Positions 1-10,173 of a stretch of DNA of 64,000 bases are shown here, in pieces. Below the pieces are notes generated by a model. The model ran no database searches. It had not been told where the DNA came from and saw only the letters and a list, made by a program, of their open reading frames with translations. The stretch spans positions 25,803,403 to 25,867,402 of the forward strand of contig CP137680.1 of the NCBI GenBank assembly GCA_037976565.1. The letters run 5' to 3'. The position numbers and the translations under genes were made by a program. This stretch comes from Mesocentrotus franciscanus. Its lineage: Eukaryota > Echinodermata > Echinoidea > Camarodonta > Strongylocentrotidae. How positions within the stretch are numbered: the first letter of the stretch is position 1; each line of letters starts with the position of its first letter.

Positions 1-556
1 AAAAATCAACTAAATCTTCATCAATTGTTCAAATAATAGCCATGATTTAAAAGTCGTTATGTTGCTTACCTGTTTCGTGTCAATTTTCTTATCTCTTTTG
101 GAGTATTTTCCTAAAAACCAAGCCATTATAACATACACTTTCTCACAGGTTTCAAGGCAAACCGCTGCACAATTACAATACAATTGCATACCGTATACTG
201 ACGAACGAAGGGGTGCGGGCAGGCCTGCGTGCGTGAAGTTAGCGACCGTAATAATGGTCATCATCGTCATGATGTGGACTACTTACATGAATTTAATGAG
301 GATCTGAGATTACAGTCGATAACTTCATGCACGCTTGCGCGCCCGCACCCCTTCGTCGGTACGGTATGCAATTGTATTGTAATTGTGCAGCGGTTTGCCT
401 TGAAACCTGTGAGAAAGTGTATATCATAATGTCTTCGTTTTTAGGAAAAACACTCCAATAAAGATAAGAAAATTGACACGAAACAGGTAAGAAACATAAC
501 GACTTTTAAATCATGGCCATTTTTTGAACAATTGATGAAGATTAAGTTGATTTTTT
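1..556. mobile_element. Foldback element with ~250-bp inverted arms
   Basis: Bases 1-253 and about 309-556 are reverse complements of each other at roughly 90 percent identity, with a loop of about 55 bp (254-308). Matched blocks include CTTCATCAATTGTTC, CACTTTCTCACAGGTTTCAA and CAATACAATTGCATACCGTA on the left arm, all found inverted on the right. The left arm reaches the window edge, so the true 5' end may lie outside. No long reading frame is convincing; the frames in both arms arise from the same repeat read in opposite directions. Transcribed, it would form a long hairpin. The superfamily is unknown. Confidence 0.85.
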
Positions 557-567
557 GGTATGTTTTA

Positions 568-1343
568 GGGCCATTCCATGAGAAGAAGGACATGACATCA
601 AAAAAAGAAATGTACCTCTTATGTTAATTCTTTGATTTATCACTAATCTTATGCCATGGATGTTCATAAAACATTAGGGCCTTTCAAATTCAATACAATT
701 TATTTTTCATTTTTGTTGATTTCCTAAGATCTCAAACCATCATCAAAAACGTACATGTGGGACTGTAGATGAACAAAAACAATTTATTGCAGATTACACA
801 GGATTCTTGTAATATTTTTTCCTGAAAATTTCGCTAAATGGAAAAAGATGAATATATTTCCATATTCTAAGGGGTCCTGTGATATTTAATCTATTACATA
901 GGGGTGAAAATGGCCTCCGGACAAAATGTAACGCGAGTTACCGTAACGTGAGTTACCGACATATTTGCTTCCTGCATTTTACTAGTCCATTGTTTCTTAT
1001 CTTTAATATTGTGATCTTATACTAGTATTAAAGTCACAACCTACTATGAAATTAAAGTAGGAAAGATTTTGTCAAGATTGTCTAGTATGAGGAGACTTTG
1101 CCAAAGAGGGTCTCATAGAATTGACCATGTCCTTTTTTGTAACGCGAGTTACGAAATTCAATAATCCAAGAATCTAAAAATGTTTGTTCTTCAATTTTCT
1201 TTTTGTTTCATTCAGTTGTTCTATATCTACCCTGTCCATGTTTGAAAAAAGCATCTTGTAGATCCTAGCAGTTCTAAAGATATAGGCACATTATCGTGTC
1301 AATGTACCCATTAGGTGTAACGCGAGTTACCATGGAATGGCCC
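568..1343. mobile_element. Non-autonomous DNA element, GGGCCATTCCATG termini
   Basis: The element begins GGGCCATTCCATG at 568 and ends CATGGAATGGCCC at 1343, a perfect 13-bp terminal inverted repeat. It is flanked by TTTA on both sides (564-567 and 1344-1347), a possible target duplication. The 776-bp interior is AT-rich and has no coding potential. It contains four copies of the motif GTAACGCGAGTTAC (one reading GTAACGTGAGTTAC), the last abutting the right terminus. Related termini (GGGYCATTCCAYG) occur at 10152 and 14183. The superfamily is not assigned. Confidence 0.75.
928..1330. repeat. Four dispersed GTAACGCGAGTTAC motifs
   Basis: Copies lie at 928-941, 943-956 (one change, GTAACGTGAGTTAC), 1139-1152 and 1317-1330. 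Each is a 5-bp inverted repeat (GTAAC...GTTAC) around GCGA. All four are inside the 568-1343 element. Repeated subterminal motifs of this sort are transposase-binding sites in several DNA transposon families; that role here is inference. Confidence 0.8.
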
Positions 1344-1347
1344 TTTA

Positions 1348-2524
1348 GTAGGGTATCTCCACGCTGGAGTTACGGTCAAAAAGGGATACGAAAGTACACT
1401 AGTGCCAGGAATCTAGGGTTCACAACATCATTTAGGCAAAACAATAAGATTTATTCCTCCAAAATAGCAATGGTTGGCATGGCAGCGAAGATATGGGCAT
1501 ACATGTAAGTGATAAAAAATAATACTAGATTGAGGGTGACTTGCCTGTAAACATCCAGAAAGAGATACTGTAAATGAAATAAGGCTCTTCAAAAATGCCT
1601 ATGGGGTGTAATCTATTAAATCTATTTAATATGGTGGACAAGTTAAAGAAAGTCAAAGAAATCCTTGATTTTAAAAGAGGGTTCATATCTTCAAAAAATC
1701 AAATGAAAAGTACATGTATGATGACAATGATAAACCCATTACCAAATAATAAAATGTAAAACTCATAGATGGCTATGACACAAAATCAATTCAAAGTAGT
1801 ATGAAACCAAAAAAAACCCCTAGATATAACAGTAACATGATATAAGGTATAGTGCATGTACTGTATCCCCCAAATCAAAATAGTCTCGCCATAATAGATG
1901 TTGTCTATATCTGGTTATTTCATAGTCGTTAAGGAAATGCAACCTGATATATGTACTGTATATGTTGTTTCTATAATTACCTTGCTGTTTATATCACTGT
2001 GAGTTTAGATAACCATAATTTTTCAATCAAATTTTTGACATCCCAAAGTGAGGGTATACTTGGATGTATCGTCTGTAGTTTTGTTGGTTGCAAATTAGGT
2101 TTCACATCAATAGCTAATTCCAATAGCTGAAGTCTCAAATGTAACTTTTTAACTTAAATGTAACTTTTGACACATCAAATTAATATAAATATGAATGAAT
2201 ATCTTTAAAATGTAATAACTGAATGTCTTAATTTCATAATATTTCCCTTTTTTATATTGTACTATTTAAATTCAAGATGTATCAGCTTTTAGCTATGACT
2301 TTGAATTATTATTAATAAACCTTATGAATTCAATTCAAATCAATTCAACTTTCATATCCTTTTAATATTAATCGGCCAATGTGATACTGAGTTTTGTGAC
2401 AATGAGCTTAAAAACAGTTAAAATTGATTTGAACTGTTCTCAGTATGGCTTGTTATATACACACAGTGTGAATCTAAATCAGCCCTAATTGGTAGGGAGC
2501 TGGGCACAAGTCAACTATTCAGCA
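1348..2524. other. AT-rich non-coding stretch
   Basis: No coding exon, RNA gene or clear repeat is visible. Homopolymer and simple AT runs dominate, with short TTCAATTCAA-like words near 2330-2355. Confidence 0.6.
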
Positions 2525-2884
2525 TTATATATCTCTCTTTAGAAATCTAGCCATCTGATTGGTCGAAATTGGAGTCGTGATTTTAGCCATGCCCGTAAAG
2601 AAATGAACAACAGTCAATAGTTCATGAGAAAGATGCCCGTTTGCTGAGATCCCCATTGGTTTACGTGTAAAAAGTTTATTTGTGCGAGCGCGGATACCAT
2701 ACAGTGTATGTGCGATTTGGTCGCTTGGTGTGTGCGAATCCCGAATGATCGTAACATTCAGGCAACTTTCCAGCGAAGTAACAGACAGTGTCTCAGATTT
2801 TCTGTGATTTTTTAACCAATCTTTACTCAAGAAAAGGATAAGGCAAGAATTATTTATAGATTTTTTTTGTGAATTCGGTATATG
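2525..2884. other. Unclassified repeat-like segment beside hairpin
   Basis: This stretch is less AT-rich than its surroundings. It is open for 101 codons on the minus strand (2525-2830), but the translation has no recognisable domain and no supporting splice signals were found. It includes CTGATTGGTCGAAATT near the left side and ATTTTTTAACCAATC near the right. It may belong to the same mobile element as the hairpin at 2886-3006. Function unknown. Confidence 0.3.
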
Positions 2885-2885
2885 A

Positions 2886-3006
2886 AAGATATATGGACTG
2901 CTTTAATATTCGAGGCATAGCTGTTTCTAATTCTATACTGACTCTCGGGGACGTCCCCGAGAGCCTATAGAAACAGCCATGCCTCTCATAGCAGTCAATA
3001 TATCTA
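2886..3006. mobile_element. Hairpin MITE with perfect 22-bp palindromic centre
   Basis: Two arms of about 55-60 bp (AGATATATGGACTGC... against ...GCAGTCAATATATCT) fold on a perfect palindrome, CTCTCGGGGACGTCCCCGAG plus AG, at 2942-2963. The inner arms match over AGGCATAGCTGTTTCTA / TAGAAACAGCCATGCCT. There is no loop, so the sequence could extrude as a cruciform. It resembles the small foldback at 11240-11345, which also carries a GACTGC/GCAGTC arm. Confidence 0.8.
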
Positions 3007-3124
3007 CATTATGAACATCACAATTATCATGCTCTTTCTTTTGTCATTTTTTCTGTGTTTTACTAAGGAGAGCTTTTTTTGTTAAAATCAACCAGCTTGA
3101 GTTCACATGCATATCACGTTGTTA

Positions 3125-3215
3125 CTACAGTCAAACCTGTCTATAGCAACCGCCCAAGGGAAACACAAAAAGTGGTCTTTGTAGACAGGTGGTCACTAAA
3201 GCAGGTTTGACTGTA
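3125..3215. mobile_element. 91-bp MITE, TACAGTCAAACCTG termini
   Basis: The element starts TACAGTCAAACCTG and ends CAGGTTTGACTGTA, a perfect 14-bp inverted repeat with TA at each edge, as expected for TA-target (Tc1/mariner-like) insertion. Inside, CCTGTCTATAG and GTAGACAGG form an inner inverted pair. Decayed relatives lie near 4883-5107 and 20963-21060. Confidence 0.75.
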
Positions 3216-4650
3216 TCAACTTAAGAGTGCAATTTCTTTGTTCCTCTATTTTTTCATACAGGCGTGGTTCTGCAAAATATAGTGATTGTTAACATAAAAT
3301 TGAGCCAAATGCATACAAATTTGTGCCTCTAGCCAGTCTTGAACTACAAAAACTATGATGTGATTGGTTACTTGAATCAACGGATACAAATAATAAAACC
3401 CACATTGCAACTCTAAGAGCTGCAGTTTGAGTTGAATCTCTTAATACATATTTGCGAACTTATCTGTAGATTCATTTACATGCATATATATTTGGATAAT
3501 TCCAAAGTTACACTTCTAAATTAATTTCATATTCATGTGTAATCACTGTTAAACAGTAATCATACATGAGAGAGGTGAGAGAGTCTAATATTCAGATTTG
3601 TATTCATTAATGAAATTGCTACATATCATCCTTGAATGAATTCTACAAAAGAAAAATAAACTTTTGTTTAAACAACAATTCAAATTTCCATAGCTTTTTT
3701 CTGATATTTTTCTTTAAAAGGCTTTGCAAATTTACATACTTTTAATATAAATTGATTGGAGAAGCTGATGCTTAAATTTTGAACATCAATATCAGTGATA
3801 ACAAAAATATAGAATTGGAAATTTTTATGTACTTTTCTTTTACATCTAACACGTAAATAGTGAAGTACAAAATAGGCGTTTTCCCTGGGAAATGCAAATA
3901 AATAAAAAATAAATAAAATAAAAACATGACTTACGAGTTACATTGTAAAACAAAGCAATTAATTGCAAATATATGAGAAACATGAATTGGACCCCTGAAC
4001 AAAAAGAAACCTGTAAGAAATGTAAAAAACATTCTGATACATGAAAACGAATGTACATGTATATGATTTCAGATTCAACAATTTTTATCTTTGTGTAAAA
4101 TGTAAATAAGGGAACTTATAATATTTCAAATTTAAAAGAAATAATAATGCAGATATTGAAGGTGAAACAACTACGAAAGGAAACAAATATTATATACATG
4201 TATTGCTAATTGAATGAATACTTACGTTAGCTTACTTGGAATAGGACTTAATGGAAGTGTAAATGAAGATTAAAAGAGATCTTTACTAAGTCGCATGTAC
4301 ATGTATTTGTAGAGTGTTCTTTTACTTCACATGACAACATTTTCAATTAAAATCTAAAAGATTTGTACAATTTTATGAGCTACACTTGTGGGAGTATCTA
4401 TACTATACATGTGCACAAGAGTCCAGTACCAACTCTACTGAGTACACATGTATCCACAAATTTAACAAAAAACACCTGAATTTCTAAATTTTAATATGAG
4501 TCCATTACACAAAGACCCCCAATGTCTTTCCGGATCCCCAAAATAAAAGTTTGTGTGGATCCCTGCATTAGGTATAACAGCTAGGGCACATGGCAGCTTC
4601 TTTCAACTTCCAACAGAGTGCAATCTGAAATCTAGATTTGTCCAAACACA
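3216..4650. other. AT-rich non-coding stretch
   Basis: No gene, RNA or well-defined repeat was recognised. The open frame at 3846-4058 (minus) is Phe/Leu-rich AT sequence without protein-like character. Confidence 0.6.
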
Positions 4651-4651
4651 G

Positions 4652-4742
4652 CACAATATGCTCCTCAGAATACTTTTACTGGATATATAATACACTTGTA
4701 TTGTGCCATCTACCGAGTAAAACTATTCCGAGGCGCATTATG
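4652..4742. repeat. Hairpin repeat, 31-35-bp arms
   Basis: CACAATATGCTCCTCAGAAT on the left is complementary, with a few changes, to ATTCCGAGGCGCATTATG on the right. The arms are separated by about 25 bp. This is probably a small foldback MITE; no target duplication was resolved. Confidence 0.65.
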
Positions 4743-4882
4743 AAATTAATAAAGTTAGGAAGAAGTACAAAAAGAGACTAGAGGATAGTACAAAATGTGT
4801 TTGTAATTACATTCACGTACTGTATGCTTTCAAACAGGACTGTCTTCAGGTTAGACGTAAATGAAGATACATGCAAATGTCG

Positions 4883-5107
4883 TAGACTATGTTGCATCAT
4901 TATTTGATACAGCGAAAGCTGTACAGAGAAGACCACTCAAAAAGAAAAGGAAAGTGGTCTTAACAGGCATGTAGTCTTTCTGTTTGTAAAGGTTCCCTTA
5001 GTACATGTTTTGATGAGAAATGATATTTACTATTCAAGGCATGGGAAACAGAAAATGTAGTCTTTCCATACCCGTGGTTGCTAAAGTAGGTTTCAATGAC
5101 TGTATTT
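4883..5107. repeat. Degenerate relative of the TACAGTCAAACCTG MITE
   Basis: Scattered matches to the 3125-3215 element are visible, such as AAGTGGTCTTAACAGGC and GGTTGCTAAAGTAGGTTT followed by TGACTGTAT. Terminal repeats are no longer intact. Confidence 0.4.
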
Positions 5108-5141
5108 ATTCTAATCTTGAGTAAAAGACATAAGGACTTAC

Positions 5142-5394
5142 GTGGTCGAATGAGAGGTAAAGAGGCGTGACTCTGTGGACAGGGTTAGGTTAGCGTTCCT
5201 TTCCTCCTCTTGTCTCCCTCTCTCATTACCATGGCCATCGACAGGGAAGTCTACCTGTGGTTTCAGACTTTGAGACTTGGAGAGAAAGGGTTGCCTTTCG
5301 GCCCGCATCTCTTCTGGGGTTGACATGGTGATTGTGATATGTCTTCAGGGTGTTGGGGACAACTATTTTCTTTCACCAGCATGCATGAATTCCT
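5142..5394 (-). CDS. Candidate 5' coding exon of an unidentified host gene
   Basis: Read on the minus strand, a pyrimidine-rich tract ending TTCACAG gives a good splice acceptor, with the exon starting at 5394. A 68-nt leader is followed by ATG at 5326 in good context (CACCATGT, A at -3). The frame runs 61 codons plus 2 nt, then meets the consensus donor GTAAGT at 5141. The peptide starts MSTPEEMRAE, is hydrophilic, rich in Arg, Glu, Ser and Gln, and has no membrane segment or signal peptide, so it resembles a disordered cytoplasmic N-terminus. The frame would otherwise stop soon after the donor. No family is recognised. Partner exons would lie at lower coordinates (downstream, probably outside the window) and at higher coordinates (upstream). 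It is the best host-exon candidate here, but short exons can arise by chance. Confidence 0.5.
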
Positions 5395-5448
5395 CTGTGA
5401 ATAGAGAGTAAAACAATGTTCTATATCTCCGAAAATTTCAAAAATTTA

Positions 5449-6012
5449 ATTGACTTTAAATGTACATGGTATTCCATTGACTTTAAATGTATGTAGTATT
5501 CAATTGACTTTAAATGTATGTAGTATTCAATTGACTTTAAAGGGATCCGGTAACTTTGTCTCAGATTCTGAAACAAAATTCTGGATTTAGCTCATGATGC
5601 AATGATAATCATAAACCTTTAGGTCAGTCAGGAACCCCATGACTTTTACAAGCTGATCGCCTGTCTGATTATCAAGATATTTATGATTGGAATTACAAAT
5701 TTTGAAAACCGTTCGCCTGATGGTTTTTATAACACTATAGTCTATTAGGAAAACGAGTATGGTAAAACCGGTCAATCAAAGATTTTTACTTTTTTGAGGC
5801 ACTTCTTGATCATTTTGAAGCGCAATTTTTTTAGGGCTTCATTATTACACCATATCACAGACACTAATAACATGTAGGGCCGTGTATCTCAGATTTAACA
5901 CTGTTAAACGATCCCTTTAAATGTACATGGTATTCAATTGACTTTAAATTTACATGGTATTCCATTGACTTTAAGTGTACATGGTTTTCAATTGACTTTG
6001 AATGTACATGGC
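5449..6012. repeat. 27-bp minisatellite split by a TTAA-flanked element
   Basis: The unit is close to ATTGACTTTAAATGTACATG plus GTATTCC or GTATTCA. About 3.5 units lie at 5449-5540 and about 3.7 at 5917-6012; the two halves join exactly in register once the insertion at 5541-5916 and one TTAA are removed. The short frame at 5938-6123 is a translation of this array. Confidence 0.85.
5541..5916. mobile_element. 376-bp non-autonomous TTAA-target DNA element
   Basis: The element begins AGGGATCCGGTAAC and ends GTTAAACGATCCCT, an imperfect 14-bp terminal inverted repeat. TTAA flanks both sides (5537-5540 and 5917-5920). Because it sits inside a tandem array, the empty site can be read directly: GACT-TTAA-ATGTAC, identical to the neighbouring units. 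A TTAA duplication is characteristic of the piggyBac and Kolobok superfamilies. No transposase is encoded. Confidence 0.85.
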
Positions 6013-7435
6013 ACAGTTACAGTATGTTGTATGACAATAACAACATTTAGATTTACAATTCTAATCACATTATGTGCATTTTACTTCACATGGAAGTTTT
6101 TGTTCATTTTCCTAGAAATATGATACACATGTGTACATGCAGATCTGAGCTTAAAGTACATTCTCCTTTAATACAGTACAGTGTAGTGAGGCCATAAACC
6201 AGAAAAACATTCTCAATTGATAAATCACAGCAATTTTGCAGCAAAAAAAGTTCTTATGCTTGAACTCTGGAGCATGCAACTTCTAGGAATATGGAGTACT
6301 CACTAAACTGACAGTACATGTAAGTCTTAACAATTTGACACGTTAAGGTACCATGTCCAACAAATCCCTGTGTGCACCCCATATATTTGGAAGTATATAT
6401 GGGACTTGAATCACTTGTGAAATCTAGAAAAGTTTCTTGCATGTGAAAGTTTTTTGTTTACAGTATGTATTACCATGAATTACATTTCTATTTTGAAGTC
6501 CCTTTTTGCACTCTGTATACTTGAAAGAAAAAGAAAAAGGAAATGGACTTACCTTTAGTACAAAATATACTGGGTCTGGGTTTGTGTCTTATCAATCAAT
6601 CAATCAGCTGATGCTTGCACAATGTACCATTACAGTAGGTATTAATCCAGTACCTACATACAATGTATAGATACATTTACAGGTACTAAAATAATCCTCT
6701 GCTTTCCTCAGTACATGCACATCAGACTTTGTACTCAGATAGGCCCTGTAAAGAGAGACAATGAGAAATTATGAGAACTGGTGAGAATTATAATCACATG
6801 AATATTTTTTCCAAAAGGCCAGGTGACACTGCTTTAGGAGATAAAGCTGTCATAAATGCAGCAAGAAACAGTCATATTCACGTGACAGGAACCTTGTATA
6901 GATAGCAATGACCCAGCTGGTTTCCTTGAACAACCCACACACCTTTTATTCCGCCCCATTCACACAAGGAAATAGTGATATTTAAATTGCAATTGAAATC
7001 TTAAAGGTCTTTTTGTCCCTATTCTCAAGTTGGATGTATAAGAGCAATTTTCTCATACTCTCACTTTCTCTAAACTTACAACACTCCCCTGACTGTGTTA
7101 TAATATAGCATAATACTAGCTACATGTACATTTATATTGAGGAACATATCCATCCCAGAGGAAGTCCACTGCCGGGACTGTTTCTGTGTCGCGCGCCCAA
7201 TCTGCTGAGAAAATAATACGCCCTCAACGCTAAAACGAAGACAATCGAAGGAATAGGTGTTTTGGGGGAGACGAAACAATTAGTGGATACAATGCGTTCT
7301 ATGTGGGATGTGTGTATTAAAGGGAGGGGAGAAAAGATGATCAAAGAAAAAATATATTAAAAGATGGACAGAATCTGCACTTTCCCAGAGGATGCTCAAA
7401 GTGACTACCGGTACAAACTTGTGTGTATTATTACC
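6013..7435. other. Non-coding stretch, no gene recognised
   Basis: Mostly AT-rich. Donor-like GTAAGT words on the minus strand occur near 6552 and 7075, but no adjoining frame with an acceptor could be supported. A locally GC-richer patch at 7150-7250 has overlapping short minus-strand frames without recognisable domains. Confidence 0.5.
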
Positions 7436-7645
7436 ATGGCTTGCGCCTAGCTGCCCTTAGGCACTACAGATTACAAGGAATAAACTGATAAACTCCTACC
7501 AGCTCCATTTACTACACCTGGGCAGAGAATAGCAAATGTAGATTGTCTTGCTAAAGGACATTAGTGACGCAACAGGACTTGACCCCCAAACCATGTGATC
7601 CACAGTCCAGTGACATACATGTACTCAATAGACCACAGCCACCTC
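7436..7645 (-). mobile_element. Degenerate tRNA-derived SINE
   Basis: The minus strand aligns with the better-preserved SINEs at 62596-62841 and 49904-50170: a decayed B box near 7575-7585, then CTAATGTCCTTTAGCAAGAC, CTACATTTGC and CCCAGGTGTAGTAAATGGAG. The promoter boxes are eroded, so this is an old, inactive copy. Confidence 0.75.
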
Positions 7646-7764
7646 TACATCCCATTAAAATATGTACAGTATGAAATGCTTAACAAAGATCAGTTGAAAT
7701 CTCCCTTCTCAATGATATCCGTTCATACAAATGTATTTCCTTTCGTAGAACTTCAACACAAATG

Positions 7765-9431
7765 CAGTGGCGGATCCAGGAATTTCTTACTGGGGGGACA
7801 AAATCGCATGGGGTGAAATATATGAAAAACGATGGAGCGAGGCGTCAGCGGCGAGGGAGCGGAGCGACCAAGCGGGGGTGGGTCTGGTAGGGGCTCAGAA
7901 CCCCATCCCTGAGTAGGAAGCATTTGCAATTTTAGAACCACATTAGGTGCATTTTCAGGCACTTCCTGGAGTAATATGACGTAAAATTGCTTTCTCCTAC
8001 CCCCTCCAAGAGTAGGGTTTTCAGAGAAGGATGATGGGATCCAGCTTTTTGCTAAGGGGTTGACCCAATGACGACACGGAGCATCGTCCACGCGCCGCGA
8101 AGCGGCGAGGCGATTTTTTGTTGCTGCTATTTTGAACCCCCGTAAGTGATGTTTTCCTGGCATCTACTGACACAATGGAGACCATAAAAAGCAGTGCATG
8201 ATAATTACGTCTTTTTAAATCAAGTAACAGTTTAAGGGGGGTTGACCCAAAGACGATGCAGAGCATTGTCCACGAGCGGCATAGCGGCGAGGCGATTTTT
8301 GGGGGTGCTATTTTGAAGCCCCGCAATTGATGTTTTCCTGGCATCTATATACTAACACAATGGAGACCATAAACAGCAGTTCATGATAACGTCTTTTTAA
8401 ATCAAGTAACAGTTTAAGGGGGGTTCGACCCGATGACGATGCAGAGCATCGTCCAAGAGCCGCAAAGTCCGAGCCGCATAGCGGCGAGGCGATTTGTTGT
8501 TGTTGCTATTTTTAACCCCCGCAAGTGATGTTTTCTTGGCATCTATATACTAGCGCAATGGAGACCATAAAAAGCAGTGCATGATAACGTCTTTTTAAAT
8601 CAAGTAACAGTTTAAGGGGGGTTCGACCCGATGACGATGCGGAGCATCGTCCAGAGCCGCAAAGTCCGAGCCGCATAGCGGCGATTTGTTGTTGTTGTTG
8701 CTATTTTGAACCCCCGCAAGTGATGTTTTCTTGGCATCTATATACTAGCGCAATGGAGACCATAAAAAGCAGTGCATGATAACGTCTTTTTAAATCAAGT
8801 AACAGTTTAAGGGGGGTTCGACCCGATGACGATGCAGAGCATCGTCCAAGAGCCGCAAAGTCCGAGCCGCATAGCGGCGAGGCGATTTGTTGTTGTTGTT
8901 GCTATTTTGAACCCCCGCAAGTGATGTTTTCTTGGCATCTATATACTAGCGCAATGGAGACCATAAAAAGCAGTGCATGATAACGTCTTTTTAAATAAAG
9001 TAACAGTTTAAGGGGGGTTCGACCCGATGACGATGCGGAGCATCGTCCACGAGCCGCAAAGTCCGAGCCGCGTAGCGGCGAGGCGATTATTATTATTTTT
9101 TTTTCTGGGGGGCAATTTTTAACCCCCGTGAGTGATGTTTTCCTGGCATCTACTAACACAATGGAGACCATAAACAGCATTTCATGATAACGTCTTTTTA
9201 AATCAAGTAACAGTTTAAGGGGGGTTGACCCAAAGACAATGCAGAGCATTGTCCACGAGCCGCATAGCGGCGAGGCGATTTTTGGGGGTGCTATTTTGAA
9301 CCCCCGCAAGTGATGTTTTCCTGGCATCTATATACTAACTTTTTTTTCTTTTTCCTCTCCTTTTTCTCCTTTTCTTTTTTTTTGGCCAGGGGGGCACATG
9401 CCGCCTGTGCCCCCCCCTGGATCCGCCACTG
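7765..9431. mobile_element. hAT-like TIR element containing a hairpin-bearing tandem array
   Basis: The ends CAGTGGCGGATCCAGG (7765-7780) and CCTGGATCCGCCACTG (9416-9431) are perfect 16-bp inverted repeats. AAATG lies directly outside both ends (7760-7764 and 9432-9436), a likely 5-bp target duplication. CAGTGGCG-type termini are typical of hAT-like elements, some groups of which make 5-bp duplications. There is no transposase frame: minus-strand frames repeating MPGKH are translations of the internal repeats. Positions 7781-8020 are a unique GC-rich segment; about 8020-9330 is the array. It was probably mobilised in trans. Confidence 0.85.
8020..9330. repeat. Seven-unit tandem array, ~180-213-bp units
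   Basis: Each unit contains GATGTTTTCYTGGCATCT, CAATGGAGACCATAAA, a run reading TAACAGTTTAAGGGGGGTT, then two short hairpins: GACGATGC-RGA-GCATCGTC and GCCGC-ATA-GCGGC. The GATGTTTTC word recurs near 8149, 8330, 8528, 8722, 8923, 9136 and 9314. Length differences come mainly from a GTTGTTGTT-type run and an extra AAAGTCCGAGCCGC segment present in the four central units. Confidence 0.9.
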
Positions 9432-9436
9432 AAATG

Positions 9437-10150
9437 ACACAGGAACTATCAAATTTACAAGTATTCACACACACTACAGTGTAACACACACAAATGCAAC
9501 AAGTTCAATTTGATTCACGATCAGGATCTCACTTTTCAATGATTTTTTTTCCAAGTTCCATTCAAACATGAAAAACAGTGAGATTGCAACTTGAGTTTTC
9601 AAATATTACTAATCGCTGTGTTATGTAAATGACCCTATTGTTGAGAAAGCCAGTGGCTGCATGTACTGTACACTCAAGTTTACAGGACTTACCAATAACT
9701 TCCTTCCATCTGCTATATCAATCTGAATAACATACATTGTCTGTAATATCACAATGACATTATAATCCTACATTGTGTAATAGCCACAGCACATGCAGGA
9801 ATACATCACATAGAGTGGCACATACATACACCTCGCTAGAAACTAATCAATTGGAATACTTAAAGGAATACAAAGTTTTGGCATGGGGTCATGAATTTGG
9901 TTCAAATGAACATATTGGAAGCATACATGTATATGCGATTTTACAATGTTCAATGATCGTTGTTGCTGTTGAAATCGAGTCTAAAGTGATGAAATTGTAA
10001 ATAATAAACTCTTTATGTTGTATAGCTCCCTCTCAAGACTGATATTACTTTAGTTTTAGAACAATGTTTCTTGATTACAATCGACCAATTTGCTATTCCT
10101 GTTTGGAAATTATATATCAGAACTGCATATTCTGAGATTTTCATGCTCGC
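9437..10150. other. Non-coding stretch, no gene recognised
   Basis: AT-rich with scattered TACATGTA words. The 75-codon frame at 9773-10000 shows no domain or splice context. Confidence 0.5.
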
Positions 10151-10173
10151 AGCTACCATGGAATGGCCTTAGG
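10151..10173. repeat. Solitary terminus of the GGGCCATTCCATG family
   Basis: ACCATGGAATGGCC matches the right end of the 568-1343 element. A matching left terminus was not found nearby, so this is an isolated fragment. Confidence 0.5.

Noticed and set aside
2525..2830. 101-codon minus-strand frame
   Set aside because: No domain, no splice context, and it borders a hairpin element with repeat-like content; kept only as an unclassified segment.
7753..9327. Repeated MPGKH frames suggesting a small gene family
   Set aside because: They are the same tandem unit translated several times within a TIR element, with no conserved protein.
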